Below are positions 53,651 through 61,768 of a DNA stretch of 64,000 nt, piece by piece. The notes beneath the pieces were generated by a model. That model was not told the DNA's origin and did not search any database. It was given only the letters and a program-made list of their open reading frames with translations. The DNA lies in assembly GCF_003001675.1 (NCBI RefSeq), contig NZ_PVYW01000005.1, positions 310,001 to 374,000 on the forward strand. Direction: 5' to 3'. Source of the DNA: Cohnella sp. SGD-V74 (GTDB taxonomy: Bacteria > Bacillota > Bacilli > Paenibacillales > Paenibacillaceae). Both the position numbers and the translations under genes were made by a program. Within the stretch, counting starts at the first letter, position 1. The number at the start of each line of letters is the position of its first letter.

Positions 53651-53881
53651 TCATGAGAGCAGCTTGGCAACCATCCGGCTCGTCGGTCCGAACAGCTGCT
53701 CCACGAACGTGAGCGGACTTGGGAGGTCGATGTCGGACAGACTCAGCGCGCCGAGCGTCAGACCGACGGCCAGCAGCGCGGCGTCGACGATAAGGTCGCG
53801 CTTCTGCTTCCTGCGGGCCAGAAAGCGGTATTCGATCAGCGAACCCGCAAGCGCGACCCCCATAATGATTGCCAGCAGCAA
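53651..53881 (-). CDS. small two-helix membrane protein of the ger operon (GerD-position/GerAX-type)
   Basis: A 76-residue protein with two membrane helices (LLLAIIMGVALAGSLI and AALLAVGLTLGALSL) around a basic loop (FLARRKQKRD). Small two-helix proteins at this place are seen in other gerA-type operons. I chose TTG 53881, 8 bases after AAGGAG; a GTG at 53890 overlaps the gerC stop but sits within that ribosome site. Confidence 0.7.
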   Translation of the reverse strand: MLLAIIMGVALAGSLIEYRFLARRKQKRDLIVDAALLAVGLTLGALSLSDIDLPSPLTFVEQLFGPTSRMVAKLLS

Positions 53882-53886
53882 CTCGC

Positions 53887-55092
53887 TCACTCCTTGTTGA
53901 CGTTGTCGAACGGATTGATGATTTTGCCGATTTTGCGAAGCTTGTAGTCCATGGAAACTTCGACTTGCATCGTCTTGAAATGCTGGTCCCATTCCGTTCT
54001 CCAACGGTGCCATTGCGAAGGATATTTCCGGTGAAAGGCTTCTCCGAAGCCGAAAATGTCGGCGCCGTACTGCCGCTGCACTTTGGCGATCGACTCGAAC
54101 AAGATTTCCTTCAATCGATCGGAGGCGGCGGCTTGCAGCTTGAGGAGCTCCGCTTCCTTGGTCAAGTCGACGTTGCATCCGATTTCCGACACGTTCGCTT
54201 CGATCGATGTTTTGACGAGAGCGTAGGGCTCTCCGCTGCGCACGGAAGGAACGATTTTTACCTTCGATTCGATCACTTCCACGTTGAACTTCCCGTCGGA
54301 ACGGGGACAATCGATAATTCCGACCGTGCTGCGGATATTGTTCGTGATATAGTTGAAGGCTTTGCTCTCGTTCTCGTCCAGCCAGCCGATCAGGCGGTCG
54401 TCCTTCATGACGCCTATGCCGACGTACTTGAATTCGGCGAACGATTTCGGACGGGAGACGTTGGCGAGAGATTTGCCCTTCTGGATGTTTCCGGTAATCG
54501 TCACGCCCGTCAATACGGGTTATACGCCTGTTTTCGTGATTTTCTGAAGAAAATCGATGATGTTGACGGCCGCGGTGGGCGCCCACGCTCGCTGGGAAAC
54601 TTTAAGGGACTTGTACAGCTCCATGGCGGGCAGAACTTCGGTCGGCGTCGTCAGCTCCAGCAAATCTTGCGCGGTCGATCCCTTGGCGATCGCGATATAG
54701 AAGTCCGGGCGAAACTCGTGATCCCTCGCGACGAAATCGACGATATCGTTGATTCCTTCCCGCGCGGCCTTCTCGTTGAACACGAGCAGGCGAAGATGGG
54801 CGACGTACATCCTTCTGGACGCCTTCGTCGTCACTCTGCGCAGCGCTTCGAAGATCGTTGCGGACCGCTGCGTGAAGGTGACGACCGGAGAGCGTTCGGC
54901 CACGCGGTTTTGCGACATCTGGGTCGGATCGACGATCTGCAGGGTGACGACGTACTGTTCGCCGACTTTGTCGATGCCCATCGCCAGCACGACGGACAGC
55001 GCGTTCAATTCCCGGCGGTTCCAGCATCCGGTCAGCAGCAGGACCAACGCCAGGCCGACCATAATCGCCCGGACGCCGTTCTTCCTGCGCAT
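53887..55092 (-). pseudogene. germinant receptor lipoprotein GerC, interrupted by one in-frame stop
   Basis: The frame starts at ATG 55092 with a lipoprotein signal (VGLALVLLLTGCWNRRELN) and runs as a typical GerC to FLQKITKTGV, then meets TAA at 54520-54522. The same frame continues at once as PVLTGVTITGN and ends at 53887 after a normal GerC C-terminal domain, about 400 residues in all. Relatives usually have a residue such as Tyr or Asp before PVxTGI, so one base (TAY to TAA) explains the break. A TTG at 54513 could restart the C-terminal 208 residues but they would lack a signal. Either a real loss of this receptor or a sequencing error. Confidence 0.88.
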
Positions 55093-56528
55093 TATCGCTT
55101 TCCCCTCGCTGAACCAGCCGACTTGGAGCTGTGATAGGGCAAGCGCAGCACGGCGTCCTTCTGCATGCCTTTGCGGAACGGCGCCATTGGGCTCATATAG
55201 GGAATGCCGAAAGATTGCAGATGGCACAGATGGATCGTCAAAATAATAAAGCCGATCGTCAGCCCGTATACGCCCATGACGGCGGCAAGTCCCATAAAGA
55301 CGAAGCGCAGGAAGCGGATCGGGACCGACATGGAGTAAGAGGGGATGACGAAGCTGGCAATGGCCGTAATGGCGACGATGATGACCATCGCCGGCGAGAC
55401 GATGCTGGCGTCGACGGCGGCCTGGCCGATGACGATCGTGCCGACGATCGACACCGCTTGCCCGATCGTGCGCGGCATGCGGATGCCCGCTTCGCGCAAA
55501 ATCTCGAAAGTCACTTCCATGAGCAGCGCTTCGAGAAAGGCCGGGAACGGAATGCCTTCGCGCTGAGCCGCCAGACTGAGCAGCAATTGCGTAGGCAGCA
55601 TGTCCTGATGAAACGTCGTCAGAGCGATGTAGACCGAAGGCGCGAGCATGCAGATGAACAGGGAGACATAGCGAAGCAGCCGTATCGCATTCGAATACAG
55701 CATCGATTGATAGTAATCTTCCGCCGATTGCATATAGTCGACGAACAGCGTCGGCGCGAGCAGGACGAATGGCGTGTTGTCGACGAATATGGCGATTCTG
55801 CCTTCGAGAATTCCGCCCGCGATGACGTCCGGCCTGTCCGTGTTGTACAGAGTGGGGAAGATGGTTTTGCCCTTGTTTTCGCGCAGCAGCTCCTCTATGT
55901 ACTCGCCCTCGAGGACGCGGTCGATGCGCACGGCGTTCAGTCTTCCGGAAATCTGTTCGACGAGCTTTTCGTTCGCCAGACCGCTGATATACATCAGGGT
56001 GACGTCCGTCTTCGTCCGCGAGCCGACTTTGAAGTTGACCATGCGAATGCGAGGATCTTTGACCCGTCTGCGAACGAGCGTCGTATTCGTGCGGAGCGTC
56101 TCCGTGAAGGAGTCCTGGGGGCCGCGAACGACCGATTGCGTCTTCGATTCCGTAATGTTGCGGTCTTCCCAGCCCGGCAGTCCGACGAACAGCCCTCGCG
56201 CCGTTCCGTCCGTCAAGACGATCAGGCAGCCGGACAGCAGCTGATCGAGCAGCTCGTCCACGGAGTCGACGAAGCCGACTTCTCCCGCGTCGATGACGCA
56301 TTGTTGCAGCACGTGCAGCGGCACTTGCTCCGCAGGAGCCCGGTCGAGCAGGGAGCCGATGACGTTGTTCTGCACGGCCTGCTTGTCGACCATGCCGTCC
56401 AAGTACAGCAGAACGAGGCGCTGGCCGCTGGCCAGCTCGAGGTCGCGGACGATCAGGTCGGGGCTGCGACCCATCAGGGACAGGATGAGTTCGAGCGTCT
56501 CTCGCATGTCTCGGCTTAAGTTGTTCAT
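55092..56528 (-). CDS. spore germination protein GerA family
   Basis: A 478-residue subunit of a nutrient germinant receptor in the spore inner membrane. The long hydrophilic N-terminus (to about 230) is followed by four to five helices; family segments include DGTARGLFVGLPGWEDRNITES, RRRVKDPRIRMVNFKVGSRTKTDV, YMQSAEDYYQSMLYSNAIRLLR and EALLMEVTFEILREAGIRMP. Start ATG 56528 follows GGGGG with 6-base spacing. It is the first gene of the operon and overlaps gerC by one base. Confidence 0.94.
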   Translation of the reverse strand: MNNLSRDMRETLELILSLMGRSPDLIVRDLELASGQRLVLLYLDGMVDKQAVQNNVIGSLLDRAPAEQVPLHVLQQCVIDAGEVGFVDSVDELLDQLLSGCLIVLTDGTARGLFVGLPGWEDRNITESKTQSVVRGPQDSFTETLRTNTTLVRRRVKDPRIRMVNFKVGSRTKTDVTLMYISGLANEKLVEQISGRLNAVRIDRVLEGEYIEELLRENKGKTIFPTLYNTDRPDVIAGGILEGRIAIFVDNTPFVLLAPTLFVDYMQSAEDYYQSMLYSNAIRLLRYVSLFICMLAPSVYIALTTFHQDMLPTQLLLSLAAQREGIPFPAFLEALLMEVTFEILREAGIRMPRTIGQAVSIVGTIVIGQAAVDASIVSPAMVIIVAITAIASFVIPSYSMSVPIRFLRFVFMGLAAVMGVYGLTIGFIILTIHLCHLQSFGIPYMSPMAPFRKGMQKDAVLRLPYHSSKSAGSARGKR

Positions 56529-56657
56529 GCTCATCCCCCTTTTTCTTCTCCTAAGTATTTCCACAAGCGAAAATCCAATTCATGGAGAAATGACCCGGCG
56601 TTCGTGATAGGATAGGGAGGATAACATTGACGAGGTGATCGCGGTGACGTCCGTACG

Positions 56658-57419
56658 ATGGATTACGGCATGATGCAGCCGATAGCGGAGGTCAGATCCC
56701 CGCACAATGACATTGCCGTCTATGAAACGACGCAATTGGACGGGGAGACGGGCAAGTTCAGATGCATGCGCTTCGCGGACGAAGACGTGCAGGGAGCAAT
56801 GGATTTGAAAAATCGGCAGCGCCTCGTACTGGGCTATCAGCAAGCGCTCGTTCGCTTGCTGGAGCGTCGCGACCCCTCGTTCCGGAGTCTGTTCGTGATC
56901 GGGCACGGCATCGGTTCGATTGCGGGGCATTTTCGCGGCAAAACGGTCAAGGTGGCGGAGATCGACGAGATGGTCGTGGAGCTGAGCAGACGCTATTTCG
57001 ATTACCGGGACGACAACGTCGCGATCGGAGACGGGCGCCGTCTGCTCGCGGAGGAGCCTGACCGGTCCCTGGATTATATCGTTCTGGACGCTTTTACGAG
57101 CAAGGGCACGCCTGCGCATTTTACGACGGAGCAGTTTTTTCGGCTTGCCGCCGATAAGCTCCGCCCGGGAGGAGCGCTCGTGATGAACGTGATGGGAAGG
57201 CCGCGGGACGACAGGCTGACGGAAGCGATCGGCACGACGCTTCGGCGGGCGTTCGCCGACGTGCGCTGTTATTCGCTCCCCGCGGAACGGAATCGGGACA
57301 GGCGGAACATGATCTTCTGCGCCAGCGACGCCGCATCCGATTTCGGGGACGCGGGGGCCGATCTCGCCGAAGTCGAGTTGGCGGAAGGGCATGTCATCCG
57401 GGACGGCTTGGCCGGGTGA
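56658..57419 (+). CDS. spermidine-synthase-like methyltransferase-fold protein
   Basis: A 253-residue Rossmann-fold protein resembling the C-terminal domain of polyamine aminopropyltransferases: FVIGHGIGSIAGHFR in the nucleotide-binding place, VAEIDEMVVELSRRYF with the acidic end of strand two, DGRRLLAE and YIVLDAF with the catalytic-type Asp. The GGG(D/E)G motif of true spermidine synthases is altered to GHGIGS. ATG 56658 lacks a good ribosome site; GAGGTGATC lies farther upstream in another frame, so the start is uncertain. Confidence 0.75.
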   Translation: MDYGMMQPIAEVRSPHNDIAVYETTQLDGETGKFRCMRFADEDVQGAMDLKNRQRLVLGYQQALVRLLERRDPSFRSLFVIGHGIGSIAGHFRGKTVKVAEIDEMVVELSRRYFDYRDDNVAIGDGRRLLAEEPDRSLDYIVLDAFTSKGTPAHFTTEQFFRLAADKLRPGGALVMNVMGRPRDDRLTEAIGTTLRRAFADVRCYSLPAERNRDRRNMIFCASDAASDFGDAGADLAEVELAEGHVIRDGLAG

Positions 57420-57547
57420 ACGTGATACATTCGCACGATTTGTGATAATTAACCACCGAATGCGCCGCGGGTCGTAGACCGCCTCTATCCGGATTGGATA
57501 CAATGTTTCCATTGTTTTCAACTTATAGAGGAATACGGGGGATGACG

Positions 57548-58690
57548 ATGGAGACGACGTCAGCAGGATGGATCAAGCAGGAGGGGGCCGTGCATGCGGC
57601 ACCGGAAGAGGTGGGGTTCGATTCGAGGCAGCTGGGCAAGCTGGACGCGCATTACGAGGAGCTGATCGGGCAGGGCTTGCTCCAGGGAGGCGGCCACTTG
57701 GTGGCGCGCAACGGCAAGATCGCGGCATGGTCGACGGCAGGACGATTAAACGGGGTGACGGGAGAAGGGGACTTGCTGCCCGATTCGATCCGGAAGCTGA
57801 GCTCGCTGACGAAGGCTTTCACGACGGTCGCCGTCGTCAAGCTGATCGAGGACGGCAAGCTGGACCTGGATCAGCCGGTCGCGGCGGTGCTCGAAGAATT
57901 CAACAACGGCACGCACCGGGATATCACGCTGTTTCACCTGCTGACGCATACTTCCGGCATCCAGCCGGTTCAGGGCTACTACAATGAGCCGTATCCGCGC
58001 GGCTGGTACGATCCCGGCAGCTCCAAGAGCTGGATCGTCCAGGCGCTGACGGGGCTGCCCGTGTGCAAGCCCGGCGAGGCCTACAACTACACGTCGACCG
58101 GTTACGCGCTGCTCGGAGAAATCGTATCCCGCGTATCCGGCGAGCCGTTCGAGGATTACGTAATGAGCCGGATCGTGCAGCCGCTCGGTCTGGAGCGCAC
58201 GTGGTTCGACGTTCCGGCGGAGCTGCGCTCTCAAGTGTGCGTCGTCGATCAATACGACGTCGACTCGCTCGACCGTCCGGCCGACTATTCGCAGGGCATT
58301 CCCCGCGCGGCCAGCGGCTTGTATTCGACGCTGTACGACTTGTGGAAATTCGGCCAGATGCTGCTGAACGGAGGCACGTTCGAAGGCCGGAGAATTCTCG
58401 GCCGCAAGTCGGTCGAGCTGCTCACGCGCAGACAGCTGTTCCAGGTGCCCGCTTATCACTGGGGCGGCCAGATCAAGGATAAGGGCCACGCACTGGGCTT
58501 CGACCTGGCGATTCACTCGGCTTCCTACGAAACCCAAGGCACCTATCAGCTGGAAGGCGCGGGACGGATCGGGCTGTTCGTCGATCCCGCGGAGAAGATG
58601 GTTGTCGTGCTGCTCGTGCCGTCGGTGCATTCCTGGGTTCCACGGTCGGTGCTCGGCACGCGGCAGATCATCTGGTCCAGCCTGATTTGA
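57548..58690 (+). CDS. beta-lactamase-family serine hydrolase
   Basis: A 380-residue enzyme of the class C beta-lactamase/DD-peptidase-like family. The catalytic motif SxxK appears as SSLTK (about residues 81-85), the second motif as YNYTSTGYALLGE (YxN) and a later HSASYETQG region near the third. There is no signal peptide, so it is probably a cytosolic esterase or amidase. RBS GGGGG favours ATG 57548 over 57542 or 57494. No function is indicated by the neighbours. Confidence 0.87.
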   Translation: METTSAGWIKQEGAVHAAPEEVGFDSRQLGKLDAHYEELIGQGLLQGGGHLVARNGKIAAWSTAGRLNGVTGEGDLLPDSIRKLSSLTKAFTTVAVVKLIEDGKLDLDQPVAAVLEEFNNGTHRDITLFHLLTHTSGIQPVQGYYNEPYPRGWYDPGSSKSWIVQALTGLPVCKPGEAYNYTSTGYALLGEIVSRVSGEPFEDYVMSRIVQPLGLERTWFDVPAELRSQVCVVDQYDVDSLDRPADYSQGIPRAASGLYSTLYDLWKFGQMLLNGGTFEGRRILGRKSVELLTRRQLFQVPAYHWGGQIKDKGHALGFDLAIHSASYETQGTYQLEGAGRIGLFVDPAEKMVVVLLVPSVHSWVPRSVLGTRQIIWSSLI

Positions 58691-58835
58691 AAATGCGGAA
58701 GCAGTTTTAGTTGTGGGAAGGGAGGGGATTCGGTTTTAGAAATGCAGCCAAACGGTTGACCGGGCGCGCCTTTCCGCCTTCGTCGTAGTGAAGCGGCAAC
58801 AAATGCGACAAACGACGAAAGGCGAGTGAGCGAAT

Positions 58836-59351
58836 ATGCGCATTGCAACGAATAGATTGATCGTGCGCCCCTTCGAACCGGCGGATTGGCCGGAAGTGCT
58901 GGGGTATGCATCGGACGAAGAGACGATGTTTTATATGCCGGAAGGGGTGTTCGACGAAGCGGCGGCCAAACGTTTCGTTCGCGACAACGAAGCCCCGGAA
59001 GCCCGCAACTTCGCGATGGAGCTGAAGGACGGCGGAAGGCTCGCGGGACATATCGTCTTCCATCCCTGGTTCGGGCATCACACCTACGAGATCGGATGGG
59101 TGACGGCGCCCGGCTTGCAGCGCCGGGGTTTTGCGACGGAAGCCGCGCGGGCCGTGCTGCGGTTCGGCTTCGAGGAGCTGCAGCTGCATCGCGTGATCGC
59201 GACGTGCCAGCCTGAGAACGCGCCGTCGAGCCGGGTCATGGAGAAGCTCGGAATGCGGCGGGAGGGCTTGTTCAAGAAGTGCATCCCGAGGGGCGGCGGC
59301 GTATGGTGGGACGAATACGTCTACGCCGTCTTGGCCGAAGAATGGAAGTAA
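58836..59351 (+). CDS. GNAT family N-acetyltransferase (RimJ/RimL-like)
   Basis: A 171-residue acetyltransferase: TNRLIVRPFEPADWPEVLGY at the start, acetyl-CoA site VTAPGLQRRGFATEAARAVL, and FEELQLHRVIATCQPENAPSSRVMEKLGM. This is the ribosomal-protein/antibiotic GNAT subgroup; the substrate is unknown. Confidence 0.92.
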   Translation: MRIATNRLIVRPFEPADWPEVLGYASDEETMFYMPEGVFDEAAAKRFVRDNEAPEARNFAMELKDGGRLAGHIVFHPWFGHHTYEIGWVTAPGLQRRGFATEAARAVLRFGFEELQLHRVIATCQPENAPSSRVMEKLGMRREGLFKKCIPRGGGVWWDEYVYAVLAEEWK

Positions 59352-59355
59352 GCTG

Positions 59356-59408
59356 AATAACGTCGGAGAGCGTCCGGATTCCCGGGATCGCTTTCCGACG
59401 TTATTGTC
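59356..59408. terminator. bidirectional terminator between GNAT and fabF-like genes
   Basis: AATAACGTCGGA (59356-59367) pairs with TCCGACGTTATT (59394-59405), followed by GTCTTTG. Confidence 0.8.
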
Positions 59409-59415
59409 TTTGCCG

Positions 59416-60657
59416 TCACGAATCGGCGTGCTTCTTGAGCGCGATGACGGCGTTATGCCCGCCGAAGCCGAACGAGTTGGAGAGGCCGACGCTCAGCTCG
59501 GCCCGCCTGGCTTCGTTCGGCACGCAGTCCAGATCGCAATCGGGATCGGGCGTCTCGTAGTTGATCGTCGGCGGGACGAGGCCGGTCGTCAGGCTCTTGA
59601 CGAGCGCGATCGCCTCGACTGCGCTGGAGGCTCCGAGCAGATGGCCGGTCATCGACTTGTTCGCGGTCACCGGCACGCGATAGGCGTGCTCCCCGAACAG
59701 CCGCTTGATCGCCAGCGTCTCCGAGCGGTCTCCGATCGGGGTGCTCGTCGCGTGGGCGCTAATGACGTCGACCTGCTCTGGCCGCAGGCCGGCTTCCGCA
59801 AGCGCCGCTCTCATCGCCCGGTAAGCCCCGTCGCCTTCGGGATGCGTCGCCACCATATGGTACGCGTCGGAGCTGGCGCCGTAGCCGAGCACTTCGGCAT
59901 AGATCCGTGCGCCGCGCTTCCTTGCGTGAGCCAACGATTCCAGAATGACGATGCCTGCTCCCTCGGCCATGACGAAGCCGTCTCTGTCCGCGTCGAACGG
60001 GCGGCTGGCCCGGGCCGGCTCGTCGTTGCGCGAGGAGAGGGCGGTCGCGTTGCCGAAGCTGGCGAGCGCGATGTCGGTTAAGGCCGCTTCCGCTCCGCCG
60101 GCGATGACGACGTCGGCGCCTCCGCCGCGGATAAGCCGGAACGCTTCGCCAATCGACGTATTGCCGATCGAGCAGGCCGTCACCGGCGACACGGTCGGGC
60201 CGAGCGCGCCGAACTTCATGCTGATCAGTGCGGCGGCCATGTTGGAGATGATCATCGGCACGAGCGTCGGGCTGATCCGCTCCGGGCCGCGGTCGCGCAG
60301 CACCGCAGCCTGGTCCAGCAGCGTCTGCAATCCGCCGACTCCGGAGCCTACGTAGACGCCGAGCCGTTCCCCGTCGATCTGCGCCGAATGCAGCCCCGCA
60401 TCCTCCCACGCTTCGCCGGCCGCGGCCATCGCGAACTGGCAGAAGCGATCCATCCGCCGCGCCTCCTTGCGCCCGAACAGCGCTTCCGCGTCGAAGCCGC
60501 TAACCGATCCCGCGATCCTGGTCTTGAACCGGGCAGTGTCGAACGCTTCTATGCGGGACACTCCGGACTCCCCGCGGGCCAACCGTTCCCAGAAGCTTTC
60601 CACCGAATTGCCCAGCGGCGAAATGACGCCCATTCCGGTAATGACGACTTGTTCCAT
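59416..60657 (-). CDS. 3-oxoacyl-[ACP] synthase, FabF/KAS-II-like
   Basis: A 413-residue condensing enzyme. Catalytic residues: Cys in VTACSIGNTSIGEA (about 165), His in SAHATSTPIGD (about 305) and His in NKSMTGHLLGASSAVEA (about 340). Primary FabF proteins usually have TACATG and HGTSTPLND here, so this copy is divergent and stands alone without other fab genes. It may be a second KAS for special fatty acids or a secondary product. It is transcribed divergently from an XRE regulator. Confidence 0.88.
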   Translation of the reverse strand: MEQVVITGMGVISPLGNSVESFWERLARGESGVSRIEAFDTARFKTRIAGSVSGFDAEALFGRKEARRMDRFCQFAMAAAGEAWEDAGLHSAQIDGERLGVYVGSGVGGLQTLLDQAAVLRDRGPERISPTLVPMIISNMAAALISMKFGALGPTVSPVTACSIGNTSIGEAFRLIRGGGADVVIAGGAEAALTDIALASFGNATALSSRNDEPARASRPFDADRDGFVMAEGAGIVILESLAHARKRGARIYAEVLGYGASSDAYHMVATHPEGDGAYRAMRAALAEAGLRPEQVDVISAHATSTPIGDRSETLAIKRLFGEHAYRVPVTANKSMTGHLLGASSAVEAIALVKSLTTGLVPPTINYETPDPDCDLDCVPNEARRAELSVGLSNSFGFGGHNAVIALKKHADS

Positions 60658-60711
60658 GCCGACTCCACTCCTTGTTCGTTACGAAGTACATCCAGCATCT
60701 CATTTCACTTA

Positions 60712-60760
60712 TCCTATTACAAGTTGTCATTTATACTAGTATAATAAATACTAGGATAGC
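60712..60760. promoter_or_regulatory. shared fabF-like/XRE promoter region with nested palindromes
   Basis: Plus-strand promoter TTACAA (60717-60722), 17 bp, TATAAT (60740-60745). Around it lie TATCCTA (about 60710) and its complement TAGGATA (about 60752), and an inner palindrome ATTTATACTAGTATAATAAAT. A dimeric regulator such as the XRE protein could bind here to set both genes. Confidence 0.55.
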
Positions 60761-60778
60761 GAATCGGGGGAATGAGCG

Positions 60779-61630
60779 ATGAATCATGAAGCGAGGCTGC
60801 TCGCTTTGTCGGCCTTCCTTAAGGCGAAACGGGCGAAGATCTCGCCGGAATCGGCGGGGTTCGGCACGGGAAGCCGCAGAAGGACGCCGGGGCTGCGCAG
60901 GGAGGAGGTCGCCCAGCTGGCGGGAGTCAGCCTGACCTGGTATACGTGGTTCGAGCAAGGAAGGGATATTCGCGTGTCGGCCTCCGTGCTGGAGTGCATC
61001 GCGTCGGCGCTGCAGCTTAGCGTGGACGAGCGCAAGTACCTGTATTCCTTGGCGATGGAATCAAGTCCCGGAACGGCGCTGAAGGAGGAACTGCCTGAGA
61101 TCAGCCCGTCGCTCAGGCGGATTTTGCAAGAGCTGACCTACTGCCCGACGATTATAACGGACAGACGCCACGCGATCGTCGGGTGGAACGAAGCCGCCGC
61201 TCACGTCTTCCTCGACTTCGAGCGGATTCCGCCCGAAGAGCGCAACATGATCCGGCTGCTGTTCGCCAGGAAGGAGCTGCGCAGGCTTGCCGTGAACTGG
61301 GAGCATTTTACGAAAGGCTTTCTGGCCATCTTCCGCGCTTATTACGGACAGTACGTCGAAGATCATTGGTACGATCGCTTTCTGGGAGAAATGAAGGCGG
61401 CCCATCCCGAATTTGAAGCGCTGTGGGAGGACAGCGAAGTCCAGTCCGCTCCGGAGGTGCTGATCGAGTTCCGGCACGCCAAAGTCGGCAAGATGCTGTT
61501 CCACCTGACGTCGCTGCAGGTTCAGGGCAGCGTCGACCTGCGATGCAGCATCTACACGCCGGCTCCGGAATCGACGACCGAAAACAAGCTGAAGCGACTG
61601 ATCGGAGGCGGAGCGACCTCGGGTGAATAG
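60779..61630 (+). CDS. XRE family regulator with MmyB-like ligand domain
   Basis: A 283-residue regulator: N-terminal helix-turn-helix (FGTGSRRRTPGLRREEVAQLAGVSLTWYTWFEQGRDI, about residues 30-66, read in parts) and a PAS-like MmyB domain (RRILQELTYCPTIITDRRHAIVGWNEAA, then NMIRLLF and WEHFTKGFLAIFRAYYG). MmyB-type proteins bind fatty-acid-like ligands, which makes control of the adjacent condensing enzyme gene attractive. GGGGG precedes the start. Confidence 0.92.
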   Translation: MNHEARLLALSAFLKAKRAKISPESAGFGTGSRRRTPGLRREEVAQLAGVSLTWYTWFEQGRDIRVSASVLECIASALQLSVDERKYLYSLAMESSPGTALKEELPEISPSLRRILQELTYCPTIITDRRHAIVGWNEAAAHVFLDFERIPPEERNMIRLLFARKELRRLAVNWEHFTKGFLAIFRAYYGQYVEDHWYDRFLGEMKAAHPEFEALWEDSEVQSAPEVLIEFRHAKVGKMLFHLTSLQVQGSVDLRCSIYTPAPESTTENKLKRLIGGGATSGE

Positions 61631-61768
61631 CATCAACTCATCCATGGATAATCAGACTGTACGACTTTGCCTCCTTACGGACATCCCAATTCTGAATCGT
61701 TGCGCATCCTCATAGGGTAGAGAAGGACAGGCGAAGCCGCCGAATCTTCCGACAGGATGGGATGCCGC

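Noticed and set aside
61640-61750. CsoR operator before copA
   Set aside because: TCCTCATAGGGTAG is only loosely palindromic; not enough for a separate feature.
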